Assembly (NCBI GenBank): GCA_029856105.1
Contig: JAHQWH010000012.1
Coordinates: 1-62,800 of the forward strand
Source of the DNA: Promethearchaeia archaeon
GTDB taxonomy: Archaea > Asgardarchaeota > Lokiarchaeia > Sigyniarchaeales > SOKP01
DNA length: 62,800 nt
Direction: 5' to 3'
Of the stretch, positions 52,394 to 61,480 are shown in pieces (the stretch's first letter is position 1; each line of letters begins with the position of its first letter). Made by a program: the position numbers and the translations under genes. The notes below the pieces were generated by a model. It was given only the letters and a program-made list of their open reading frames with translations. It was not told where the DNA came from and made no database searches.

Positions 52394-53119
52394 ATGTCTC
52401 ATCCTCCAATTTTATTACTTGATTTTGATGGCGTTGTTATAACCCAAAAAGCTTTAGAATACGCCGCTTTGATTCATCTGAGGAAAACCTTCTATAAGTG
52501 GCAAAATATTAAACATTTAAGGCTTATAGATATAGCGAGGCTTTTTGAGGAAGCGGATTCGCAAAATAAAATTAAGGCTTTGATTAAGGTATATCGAGTA
52601 TATAAACGATTTATTCCGAGTAGATGGAGGCGAATCTTCTTTTTTATCAGGTTTAGGAGGATGTATCCTAAATACGAAAAATACGAAACGTTCAAACCTA
52701 ATTTAGAAGGAATTTTAAACGAATTAAAGAAGTGTGGAGTAATATTTGGGATCGTTTCAAATACAAGTGGAGAAAGGTTAGATTTTTTTAGGAAGAAATT
52801 AAATTTAGACTCCTATTTTTCCGCTTTTGTTTCCCGCGATGATACTCCGTTAAGAAAACCTCATGGTTATCCTGTTTTCGTTGCATTAAAACAAATTAAA
52901 CAAAACCTAAAAAGCCCTATAGATAAAACAAATGTGTTTCTAATCGGAGACCTTCCTACAGATATAGAATGTGCAAATAATGCGGGAATCATTAGTATTG
53001 CTCTACTTTCGGGGCATGGCACAAAAAATGGTTTGGAGAAGGCCAATCCAAGCGTTGTTCTTCGAGAAATCAAGGAGATTTTGGAGATTGACACATTCAA
53101 AAAATTATTATTGGATTAA
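52394..53119 (+). CDS. HAD-superfamily phosphatase
   Basis: A 241-residue HAD hydrolase. Motif I LLDFDGVVITQK, motif II IVSNTSGERL, the Lys motif RKPHGYPVF and motif IV FLIGDLPTDIECANNAG. A helical cap (about 30-100, with the basic segment RFIPSRWRRIFFFIRF) lies between. It should be an Mg2+-dependent small-molecule phosphatase of the phosphoglycolate-phosphatase type. It ends 14 bases before the 913-residue gene and is likely in one transcript with it. Confidence 0.85.
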   Translation: MSHPPILLLDFDGVVITQKALEYAALIHLRKTFYKWQNIKHLRLIDIARLFEEADSQNKIKALIKVYRVYKRFIPSRWRRIFFFIRFRRMYPKYEKYETFKPNLEGILNELKKCGVIFGIVSNTSGERLDFFRKKLNLDSYFSAFVSRDDTPLRKPHGYPVFVALKQIKQNLKSPIDKTNVFLIGDLPTDIECANNAGIISIALLSGHGTKNGLEKANPSVVLREIKEILEIDTFKKLLLD

Positions 53120-53132
53120 ACATTAAATTTCG

Positions 53133-55874
53133 TTGATAATGTTTAATTTGGAAGAGTTTGAACGAGATCAAGATATTTATCCTATAGTTGAGAAACTCAG
53201 CAAGTTTCTTGATAAAAAAAAGATTGCAAAAGCAGAAAAAGTAATTGAACAACTGGATCAGTTATTAAAGGAACAAGAACACATAGTTCCAATAACTTAT
53301 ATATTAAGCATCTTAGCAGAACACGATTTCGAACTGATTTCTGAAAGTATCTTTAAGAAAGTAGAAGGTTATTGCGATTCCAAAGATCCAAAATTAAGGG
53401 TCAATACACTAATAATAATCGGCTTTGCAATGCTAGGAAATCAAAAGTATGTCGATAAATACTTTCAAAATTTCGTTAATAATTTGAGTAACGAAAATAA
53501 AGACATACGAGATAATGTCCATTACTTCTTGCAAGAAATTGTTGATAAAAAACCAAAATCAATTTGTTCCTATAGAAAGGATTTAATTAATGCTTTAATT
53601 ATAGAAGAGGATAAGGAAAATCTCGTTTCAATTATAAATTTTTTAGAGAAGTGTACCAATTTTGATTTTAAAAACCTATTTGATTTTAGAGACATTTCGA
53701 AATCACTTTTAACTAAATTTTATAGTAAAAAGCACTCAGGAATTTATTCAAAATTATTAACTTTGATTAAAACTATTTTTCCATCGTTAAAGGAAATAGA
53801 TGTTGAAAGTCTCGAATTAGACGAGCTTTTAAACTTACTAGATAAGATATTTCTTATGAAAAAATATAACTTTACGGAATTATCTGAAAAGACGGGAGTC
53901 ACATTAGAGAAATTTATTAAAATCAAAAAAAGGACAGAGAGAAAAGACCAAAAAATCTATTTTTACATTAAATTTAACGAGAATAAATTAATTTATTTTT
54001 ATGAGCTGGAAAAAGAGAAGTTAATTAAATTATTTGGAAAGGCTGAAAAATTACAGAAAAGAGAAATTTTCGTTATATTTAATCAAATAATTGACACCGA
54101 ACTTGAGTTGAGATCATTCTTAAATACGTTAATAAAGTTGAATCATATTGATGGATATTACTCAAAATTGGGTTATTTTTATTCTTTTAACTATGTAAAA
54201 TCAAACCTGTTAGAAAGTTTAAATAAGAAGGGGATGGTGAACCTCAAAAATTTTGATTACTTACCTCCGGAGTTTAATAATAGAGTTATAAAATACATAT
54301 CAAGTTCGACTAAACAAGTATTTTTATCCGGTAAAAACAATATAGCGTATTATTCTTTAAAAAAAATCCAACAACAAATAAATACCGAAGCTGCAAAAAA
54401 TACTTCTATCGATTTAAAAACCTATCGTGAGCGGTTAACGGAAAAAGACTTTATTAAATTAATAAAAAACTTACCAAAGGGTTATTTAGCTCCATATCGG
54501 AAAGGAACTCAATTGTTAACCAATGTAGGGTTATTGAAGGTTAAAAATGAGATAGAAAACTCTAAATTGATTGGGTATTATTCAATACCAGCGATCTCTG
54601 AAAAGCTAAACCTTAAAAAAGTTTTACTCATCGAGATCTTAGATGAATTTATAGATAAAAGGAGTGGAATTTTCGATAAAAACAGAGAAATTTTTTATTA
54701 CTTAAAGTTTTTAAACCAGAAGATTGAGCAAATAAATTCTATATCAAATCCAGATAAAAAAGAAGTACAAATAAATTTAATGGCAAAGGAACTCAACATA
54801 GAAAGAAATCGCATTCTTACAAAATTAGATGAAAAATTAAAACTTATTGAGGAAGAAATAAGAGAAAAGGATCAAATCAATATCCATGAATATAGTGAAA
54901 AAACGGGGATGGATAAAGATGGATTTATAGAATATATCAATAACTTGGGTCTGAATTATTTTAAAAAGGGAGACCTTCTCATTTTTAACGAATTGAAAAT
55001 TAACGGTGCTAAAAAAGACATCAAATCAATGCTTATAAAAAAATCTAAATCTGAAAATTGGATTCTTTTGGGAGACATTGATGTTTCCTCAAGTATTGTT
55101 GAAAATTTATTAAAGGAATTACAAAGCGATGAAAAAATAAAAGGAATTTTTCATATTAATGAAGGTGAATTGATTTTTTACACAGAAAAAGGAATCGAAA
55201 GTTTAATGCTGGAAAATAGTATGATGTTTTCTTTCCACGACATTTTTTACGGAAAGAAATTGAACGATAAAGAAATTGAGCTCTTACTTTCAATTCTTAA
55301 CCTTTTACTTAACAATAAAAAGCTAAAAGGTACTTTTGACAATGATTCGCTAACATTTGCTAGTTCTGACGTAATTTTCGCTCAAGATTATAATATAGTA
55401 CTATTTGAGTGTGAAAAAATAATAAACGCATATATTAAAACCTTCAATACTGAATTTGAAAAAATAAAAAAAATCTTAACGAAACGGAATGAAACAATAT
55501 TTCCTCAAGAAATTAAACTGATTCAAGAAACAATTGATAATATTAATGAAAAATATGTACGGTGGAGAAGTAACTTAGAAGCTTTTGTGAGAAAAGCTAA
55601 CATCACGCTTCTAAAAAAGCAAGGTTATTCAATTAAAAGATATAAAACACTATCATTATCTCCCGAAAAAAAAGAGGATATAAAATCTTTTGAGAACGAT
55701 CCAGAAGTTATAGATCTCTTATCTGGCTTTAACAGGTGGGTAAAATTATTCAACGCGTTAGAAATAAAATATGGGAATATTATTTTTTATCAAAAAAGGT
55801 TAATTAACGACGCGGATAATGTAGAAAATCGGAAAAAATTAGATGAATTGCTAATACAATTAAATTTAACTTGA
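53133..55874 (+). CDS. Large protein: N-terminal HEAT-like helices and repeated winged-helix-like units
   Basis: A 913-residue protein. Residues about 15-220 look like HEAT/ARM helices (DPKLRVNTLIIIGFAML, NKDIRDNVHYFLQEIVDK). Residues about 230-720 contain several units of helix-helix-strand type (NFTELSEKTGVTLEKFIKIK, YSIPAISEKLNLKKVLLIEI, NIHEYSEKTGMDKDGFIEYI), each ending in aromatic strands such as IFYYLKFL or LIFNEL. They resemble winged-helix repeats such as those of UFL1 or PCI-type scaffolds; this is pattern-based. No catalytic motif. The first Met may be residue 3 (MFNLEEFERD). It sits just after the HAD phosphatase gene on the same strand and probably shares its transcript. Confidence 0.5.
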   Translation: MIMFNLEEFERDQDIYPIVEKLSKFLDKKKIAKAEKVIEQLDQLLKEQEHIVPITYILSILAEHDFELISESIFKKVEGYCDSKDPKLRVNTLIIIGFAMLGNQKYVDKYFQNFVNNLSNENKDIRDNVHYFLQEIVDKKPKSICSYRKDLINALIIEEDKENLVSIINFLEKCTNFDFKNLFDFRDISKSLLTKFYSKKHSGIYSKLLTLIKTIFPSLKEIDVESLELDELLNLLDKIFLMKKYNFTELSEKTGVTLEKFIKIKKRTERKDQKIYFYIKFNENKLIYFYELEKEKLIKLFGKAEKLQKREIFVIFNQIIDTELELRSFLNTLIKLNHIDGYYSKLGYFYSFNYVKSNLLESLNKKGMVNLKNFDYLPPEFNNRVIKYISSSTKQVFLSGKNNIAYYSLKKIQQQINTEAAKNTSIDLKTYRERLTEKDFIKLIKNLPKGYLAPYRKGTQLLTNVGLLKVKNEIENSKLIGYYSIPAISEKLNLKKVLLIEILDEFIDKRSGIFDKNREIFYYLKFLNQKIEQINSISNPDKKEVQINLMAKELNIERNRILTKLDEKLKLIEEEIREKDQINIHEYSEKTGMDKDGFIEYINNLGLNYFKKGDLLIFNELKINGAKKDIKSMLIKKSKSENWILLGDIDVSSSIVENLLKELQSDEKIKGIFHINEGELIFYTEKGIESLMLENSMMFSFHDIFYGKKLNDKEIELLLSILNLLLNNKKLKGTFDNDSLTFASSDVIFAQDYNIVLFECEKIINAYIKTFNTEFEKIKKILTKRNETIFPQEIKLIQETIDNINEKYVRWRSNLEAFVRKANITLLKKQGYSIKRYKTLSLSPEKKEDIKSFENDPEVIDLLSGFNRWVKLFNALEIKYGNIIFYQKRLINDADNVENRKKLDELLIQLNLT

Positions 55875-55889
55875 AAATTTTGAGAATCT

Positions 55890-56177
55890 CTAAGTGTTTC
55901 TCTTACTTTCAATTTGAGAGATAATTTCTTCGATGTTTATTTTTTGATCTGATTTGATTTTATAAGATTTAGGAGAATATATGCCATTCATCTCTAAAAT
56001 ACCTTCCTTTTCAAGAAAGTCGAGAGATCTCCAAATAAAGTTAATTTTAGACCGATTAGAGGGTTTAATGTTATTACATCTTCTTATACTCTTAGTAGTA
56101 ACTAAATTGACACTATTATCTATTAATTTATTTATCGCCTCTAATGTTTCGCGTAAATTTTTAGAAAAAAAGTCCAT
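55890..56177 (-). CDS. Small winged-helix-like protein
   Basis: A 95-residue protein. LDFLEKEGILEMNGIYSPKS looks like the recognition helix and wing of a small DNA-binding domain, with a basic helix before it (TKSIRRCNNIKPSNRSKINF). Helices cover the ends. It is convergent with the large 913-residue gene, 15 bases apart. Its targets are unknown. Low-complexity helices make the call tentative. Confidence 0.55.
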   Translation of the reverse strand: MDFFSKNLRETLEAINKLIDNSVNLVTTKSIRRCNNIKPSNRSKINFIWRSLDFLEKEGILEMNGIYSPKSYKIKSDQKINIEEIISQIESKRNT

Positions 56178-56341
56178 GAGAGCCTCCCTTAGTAAAAAAA
56201 GAAATTTCGTAACTTCGTGTATTTATTTATTCGCAAGGATTTAAAAACTTTTATTCTTCTTAACTAAAAACGCTCAAAATAAGCTACATTGTAAAATTTG
56301 AAGAACTTGTAAAGAACATTTTGAATTTATTTATATATTTC

Positions 56342-57949
56342 TTAGTGTCGAAAAACCCTTTTACCACAAAAGACTAAAGCGCAATCTAATTCATCGGCTC
56401 GTTTAATAACCATCTCATCCCGTATAGATCCACCTGGATTGATTATAGCTTTCGCCCCTACATCTACTGCAGCTTCTAAACCATCTGGAAAAGGAAAGAA
56501 TGAATCTGTTCCCATATAAGAATTCTTTAATTCCTCTTGGTGACCAAACTCCTTTGCTTTTTGGGCTGCTAATTTAACCACATGTACTCTACTTTGTTGT
56601 CCTGCTCCTATTCCTATGGTATTAATACCATTGTTATATATTTGAACAAAACAAGCAGAATTAGATTTTACCCATTTTGAAACTTTATAAGCAAAGATTA
56701 GAGCCTCTTTTTCAACTTCAGTTACTTGTTTTTTACTAACTACATTCCATTCCTTAATAATAGGCTTACAATCGTATTCTTGGACAAGAACTCCTCCCAG
56801 TACTCCTCTAATTTCGGGATTTATATATATTTCTTCTCTTTTATCTAAAAAATCGCCATATTCTATGATTCTCATGTTTTCCTTTTGTTTGAGTATTTCA
56901 AGTGCTTCTTGTTCGAAAGAGGGCGCTAGTAAAACCTCCACAAAGATCTTTTCTTTATTTACAATAAAATCAGCTACATTTGCAGTTAATTCTTTGTTTA
57001 CACCCCATATTCCTCCAAAAGCGGACATTGGATCTGTATTAAATGCTTTTTTAACAGATTCTAATTGTTCTGTCTTATCAATAGCTATCCCATTGGGGCT
57101 GGTATGTTTCAATATCGCTGTAAGATAATCCTCCTTACTAAAATCTAGAAGCATTTGCATACAAGAATCTATATCGAGATAATTGTTAAATGAGATTTCC
57201 TTGCCGCTCAATTTTTTTAAATTATGAAGGCCATACATCGAAGTTGCATCTCGATAATAAGCGGCTTTTTGGTCCCAGTTCTCTCCATACCTGCAATCCT
57301 GTAATTTATCATATATTTTAATCAATTTATTTCCCAATTTAACTTCTGGATTATAATAATTTTGGAGATAACTTGCAATTGCTGCGTTGTAATCGGCCAT
57401 TATGACAAATACTTCTTGAGCTAATTTCGCTCTAGTTTTATCGCTCACTCCTCCTAATTTCTTTAATTCTCCGATTATAGTGCTATAATGTTTAGAATTA
57501 GGTATAACTACGACGTCAGGAAAGCTTTTTGCCGCTGCCCTTATCATTGTAGGACCGCCAATATCGATCATTTCTAAAGCATCAACTAAAGTAATATTTG
57601 GTTTTGCAACTGCCTCTTTAAATTGATATAAATTACAAACTACCATATCTATTGGTGGGATATCGTATTTTACGGCATCCTCTGAATCTTTTTTAATACC
57701 ACGGCGATAGAGGATTCCTCCTTCAATTTTAGGGTGCAAAGTCTTAACTCTTCCATCAAACATTTCGGGAGAGCCAGTATAGTCAGATATTTTTACGAAA
57801 TCAATGCCATTCTCCTTTAAAAGCCTCCCAGTTCCACCGGTTGATAAGATTTCAATTCCAAGTTCGCTTAACGACCTTACAAACTCAACTACGCCGCTTT
57901 TGTCAAAAACGGAGATTATAGCTCTTCTAATCTCTTTCTTATTTTTCAT
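56342..57949 (-). CDS. purH: Bifunctional AICAR formyltransferase/IMP cyclohydrolase
   Basis: A 535-residue PurH. The N-terminal cyclohydrolase shows ISVFDKSGVVEF, ILSTGGTGRLL and FDGRVKTLHPKI. The formyltransferase part has the Lys281-His282 motif KHTSPNGIA, which resembles the eukaryotic KHVSPAG more than the bacterial KHANPCG, and ends FFPFPDGLEAAVDVGAKAI, PGGSIRDE and RVFRH. It catalyses the last two steps to IMP using 10-formyl-THF. Many archaea use PurP/PurO instead, so this is a bacterial/eukaryotic-type solution. IMP dehydrogenase lies just upstream on the same strand. Confidence 0.95.
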   Translation of the reverse strand: MKNKKEIRRAIISVFDKSGVVEFVRSLSELGIEILSTGGTGRLLKENGIDFVKISDYTGSPEMFDGRVKTLHPKIEGGILYRRGIKKDSEDAVKYDIPPIDMVVCNLYQFKEAVAKPNITLVDALEMIDIGGPTMIRAAAKSFPDVVVIPNSKHYSTIIGELKKLGGVSDKTRAKLAQEVFVIMADYNAAIASYLQNYYNPEVKLGNKLIKIYDKLQDCRYGENWDQKAAYYRDATSMYGLHNLKKLSGKEISFNNYLDIDSCMQMLLDFSKEDYLTAILKHTSPNGIAIDKTEQLESVKKAFNTDPMSAFGGIWGVNKELTANVADFIVNKEKIFVEVLLAPSFEQEALEILKQKENMRIIEYGDFLDKREEIYINPEIRGVLGGVLVQEYDCKPIIKEWNVVSKKQVTEVEKEALIFAYKVSKWVKSNSACFVQIYNNGINTIGIGAGQQSRVHVVKLAAQKAKEFGHQEELKNSYMGTDSFFPFPDGLEAAVDVGAKAIINPGGSIRDEMVIKRADELDCALVFCGKRVFRH

Positions 57950-58103
57950 AATTACTCAATTTTTTTTTAATCAAGATAATAAAATCAATATGAATATTTC
58001 AAAATAACATCTAATGTCGTTTAAAGTTAATTAATTGGCGTTTAATAAAATTTATCTTTGAAAGTCCTTTAATTTATGGAAGGTAAGAAAGAAAAACAAA
58101 ATT

Positions 58104-59573
58104 TTAGTACCTGCTGAGTAAGTCATGGGGGCGAGATTCTCTCTGACCAACATAGGAAACTACACCAATCTTTGCCTTTTTCATTTCGGTTATTCTTTTG
58201 GCTCCAGCATATATCATACCATTTAGAAGACCTTCTTTTAAGGTGAGTAATACGCCATCTATATCCCCAACAAAAGGAATATAATCGCTTACACCCTCTG
58301 GAAGCATTCTTGAACTTTCTGTGTACCGATCTGAAACATACCCAACAGTTCTTGCTTCTTTTGAGCCCATACCTCGATAAACTTTGACTTTTCTACCTTG
58401 AATTGTATCAACATATCCTGGGCTTTCTGTAGAACCAGCAAAGAAATGACCCGACATAATTAAATCAGCACCAACGGTTAACGACTTGGGTAAATCTCCT
58501 GGGTTTTTAAAGCCACCATCAGCGATTAAACTAATATTTGAACCATAATCCGCGATTGCGTCAGCTACTTGAGCAGTAGCAAAAAGAGTTGGCGCTCCAA
58601 CACCTGTTTGAATAGACGTAGTACAAATTGATCCTGAACCCATTCCAACCTTTAACCCTATAAATTTATCCTCATTAAAATCACACTTTGTAATTATATG
58701 TTCTGCCGCTTCATATGTTCCAATATTACCTAATACAAAGTTAGATTCTAACAAATCCATGAGTTTATTGGTACCATTGATATCTGCTGTCTTGTAAAAA
58801 TCTGCGACATCAATAAAAAATATATCAACATATTTGTCAATTTCTTTCAACATTTCTTGAGCCTGAGTTGATTCGGGGTATTTAGGTGATAAAGCTAAAG
58901 CGCATATTAAATGACCCTCGTTATCCATGGATGCTAAAGGAAATTCTGGTGCTAAATCCTTTTTTGTAATTAAACCCTTCAAATAACCGCTTTTATCAAT
59001 TATAGGAAGCTTTTCTTTACGGGATTCAAAGAGAATTTTTAGTGCTTTTTGCCGAGAGGCGCCAGGTTCAATAGAAATTACGCCTTTTGTCATATAATTC
59101 TTTATCTTGCCATTTTTTATATCGTTATCAGAAAAAGGGATATCTCTTTTAGTAAAAATCCCACAAACCTTTTTATCTTCGTCAACAACGACAATTCCAC
59201 TAATATTGTAATTTTCCATCATATACTTTGCTGTAGCAATAGGTTCGTTCGGAGTAATTGTAGCTACATCATCGATTACAAAAGACCTTGCTCTTTTTAC
59301 GATTCTTACCATCTCTAATTGTCTCTCATAGGTGCAATTACGATGTAAAACTCCTAACCCACCTAGTAAAGCCATTTTAATAGCCATTTCCTCTTCTGTA
59401 ACTGTGTCCATCGCGGCTGAAACTATCGGAATATTGAGTTTATGTGATCCTAGATGGGTTGATATATCAACTTCATTAGGTTCAAAATTAGTAAATCCTG
59501 GCTGAATGAGGATATCGTCGAAAGTAGCAATTAATTCTTTATAATGAACTTTATTGCGGTAATAATCTGTCAT
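58104..59573 (-). CDS. guaB: IMP dehydrogenase
   Basis: A 489-residue IMPDH. The N-terminus reads FDDILIQPGFTNFEPNEVDI, followed by two CBS motifs (TITPNEPIATAKYMMENYN; KAL...PIIDKSGYLKGLITKKD, about 95-215). The catalytic Cys is in GSGSICTTSIQTGVG; ADGGFKNPGDLPKSL and the flap DRYTESSRMLPEGVSD follow. It makes XMP from IMP with NAD, the committed step to GMP. It lies 154 bases upstream of purH on the same strand, giving a short IMP-to-XMP purine cluster, though the gap contains no evident terminator. Confidence 0.95.
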   Translation of the reverse strand: MTDYYRNKVHYKELIATFDDILIQPGFTNFEPNEVDISTHLGSHKLNIPIVSAAMDTVTEEEMAIKMALLGGLGVLHRNCTYERQLEMVRIVKRARSFVIDDVATITPNEPIATAKYMMENYNISGIVVVDEDKKVCGIFTKRDIPFSDNDIKNGKIKNYMTKGVISIEPGASRQKALKILFESRKEKLPIIDKSGYLKGLITKKDLAPEFPLASMDNEGHLICALALSPKYPESTQAQEMLKEIDKYVDIFFIDVADFYKTADINGTNKLMDLLESNFVLGNIGTYEAAEHIITKCDFNEDKFIGLKVGMGSGSICTTSIQTGVGAPTLFATAQVADAIADYGSNISLIADGGFKNPGDLPKSLTVGADLIMSGHFFAGSTESPGYVDTIQGRKVKVYRGMGSKEARTVGYVSDRYTESSRMLPEGVSDYIPFVGDIDGVLLTLKEGLLNGMIYAGAKRITEMKKAKIGVVSYVGQRESRPHDLLSRY

Positions 59574-59757
59574 TTTTTTGCAAGGTTAAATATATGTTTT
59601 TATAATATATTTGATAAATATTATTTCTTATATTGAAATTTAAATATTTTTAATAAAGATCTGATTATAAGTTTTTAGGTATTAGTTTACGTAAAATATA
59701 TATTTTTTTAAAGAGATTGATTAAATTAGTGAAAATTAAATAATAGATTTTATCCAA

Positions 59758-60666
59758 TTACATACTAATTAGATTTTTTCTCGGTAAGTTTTTAATTCTT
59801 GGGTCGTTGATATATGAATCTAAAGTTTTTATAAAAATTTCTCGATCCTCCTTAATATTTGGAGTTTCAATTGAGCAATAATTACTTATATGATCGTTAA
59901 AAACCTGGGAATTAACATTTTCTCCAAGGTTTTCAATTATATCTCTTTCTTCTTTTAAACATTCAACGGGAGATAATAATTCAAATTCTCCGTTTTTCCA
60001 TTCCTTCCAAAGCGGAGTATTAGGTAATATATTTAAAGTTCTAAATCGAAAAATTGTGGGGTTAATTTCGGTTAACACTCTAGCAGTTCCTTTAACATGA
60101 TCTTCAGAGTACTTCTTTCCGCCCAAACCAAGCATAACATATAAACTTAATTTAATTCCAGAGTTTAACGCTTTTTTTCCTGCTTTAATCATTGATTCTG
60201 CGTTTGTGCCTTTTTTCATTATTCTTAAAATTTTACTGCTCCCACTCTCTAATCCCATGTAAACAATGTCTAATCCGGCCTCTGCCAATTGTTTAAGTTC
60301 CTCGTCTGTCTTCCTCAAAAGATCTAAGGCTTTAGCGTAGGAACTCACTCTTGGGACATTTTTTAGTCTTAATCGAACATATCTAATTATTTTAACTAAA
60401 TATTCAGTTGGGGCCGAAGTAGGATTCCCCCCAGCCAAAAAAACGGGATATCTATGATAATTTTTCTCGGCGTAATAATCAATTTCCTTTAGAACATCTT
60501 CTAGTGGTATAATTGCATAATCTTGAATGGTGCCATAAATACCTTTATATGTTCCACAAAATCGACAGCGATTCCAACTACAACCACCTGTTACGGCTAT
60601 GAGCACGCTATGCGCTTCTACTGGCGGTCTTATAATTATTTGACTCGGAGGGACTTTAGAAACCAT
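59758..60666 (-). CDS. Radical SAM protein
   Basis: A 302-residue radical SAM enzyme. The cluster motif is CSWNRCRFC (C29, C34, C37; CX4CX2C, as in some related families), followed by GTYKG. LAGGNPTSAP and YMGLESGSSKILRIMKKG with MLGLGGKKYSE fit the Elp3-like core. The C-terminus (about 240-302) has no second Cys motif. The reaction is unknown: the variant spacing is typical of uncharacterised B12-independent members. It is monocistronic. Confidence 0.85.
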   Translation of the reverse strand: MVSKVPPSQIIIRPPVEAHSVLIAVTGGCSWNRCRFCGTYKGIYGTIQDYAIIPLEDVLKEIDYYAEKNYHRYPVFLAGGNPTSAPTEYLVKIIRYVRLRLKNVPRVSSYAKALDLLRKTDEELKQLAEAGLDIVYMGLESGSSKILRIMKKGTNAESMIKAGKKALNSGIKLSLYVMLGLGGKKYSEDHVKGTARVLTEINPTIFRFRTLNILPNTPLWKEWKNGEFELLSPVECLKEERDIIENLGENVNSQVFNDHISNYCSIETPNIKEDREIFIKTLDSYINDPRIKNLPRKNLISM

Positions 60667-60851
60667 AACAATTCTACATTAATTAAATTTTTTGATCTTA
60701 ATTGCAAATTCAAATGCTAGTATGTTATTTTAAGCCTTTTTAGAATAAAGATTTAAGCTTTATATTTTTACAACAATTTCATAAATATTTTTTTTAATAG
60801 ATAATTTATAATTTTATACAAGTTTTATAATATCTAATCACACATGGTTTT

Positions 60852-61463
60852 TTGGTATTTAAATTGATAAGTACTAGTACCCAAAAGAAGGATGTTTTAT
60901 ATACCTGCAAAATTGTTATCGTTGGAGGGGCAAGTGTTGGAAAAACTTGTTTATTTAATCGATTTTGTTTTAATTCTTTCAATTTTGATTCTTCTATGAC
61001 AATAGGTCTAAACTTCCATTCAATTAATATACCAATTCGTAAAAAAGATGCTGTAAAGAGCTCAGGATTGGTCATCAATTCAATTTTCGATTTTGGCGGA
61101 CAGGACCGTTTTAAGCCCTTAATTCCTAAGTTTTTAGGAGGTGCTAACGGGGCTTTATTAATTTTTGACTTAACTAATCCTATATCATTTGAACAATTAA
61201 AATTCTGGTATGACCAATTACTAGAACACGCTGAAGGCTCAAAAATTCCTAAGATATTAGTAGGAAGTAAAAGTGATTTATTAGATTCATCCCCGAGAGA
61301 TAAGATTATCCAAGAAGAAGTTATAAAGGATTTTGTAAAAGAAAAGGAACTGGATGGATTTTTTAAAACATCAGCTTTAAAGAATCATAACGTGCTTGAA
61401 GTATTTAAAGAGCTAAATAATATGATATTAAGATATAACAATACTTCTTATGTCGTGTCTTAA
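60852..61463 (+). CDS. Small Ras-superfamily GTPase
   Basis: A 203-residue GTPase. P-loop GGASVGKT (25-32), switch I with Thr50 in MTIGLNFHSI (Rab-like), G3 DFGGQ (80-84, an Arf-like GGQ with Gln84) and RFKPLIPKFLGGANGALLI, then G4 GSKSD (138-142), where Ser takes the place of Asn in NKxD, and G5 TSALKN. The start is TTG at 60852 (MVFKLIST); no ATG precedes in frame. There is no C-terminal Cys for prenylation. Asgard genomes hold many such Ras-like GTPases. The likely role is membrane or cell organisation, partners unknown. Confidence 0.88.
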   Translation: MVFKLISTSTQKKDVLYTCKIVIVGGASVGKTCLFNRFCFNSFNFDSSMTIGLNFHSINIPIRKKDAVKSSGLVINSIFDFGGQDRFKPLIPKFLGGANGALLIFDLTNPISFEQLKFWYDQLLEHAEGSKIPKILVGSKSDLLDSSPRDKIIQEEVIKDFVKEKELDGFFKTSALKNHNVLEVFKELNNMILRYNNTSYVVS

Positions 61464-61480
61464 GAATAATTTTTGTTAAA

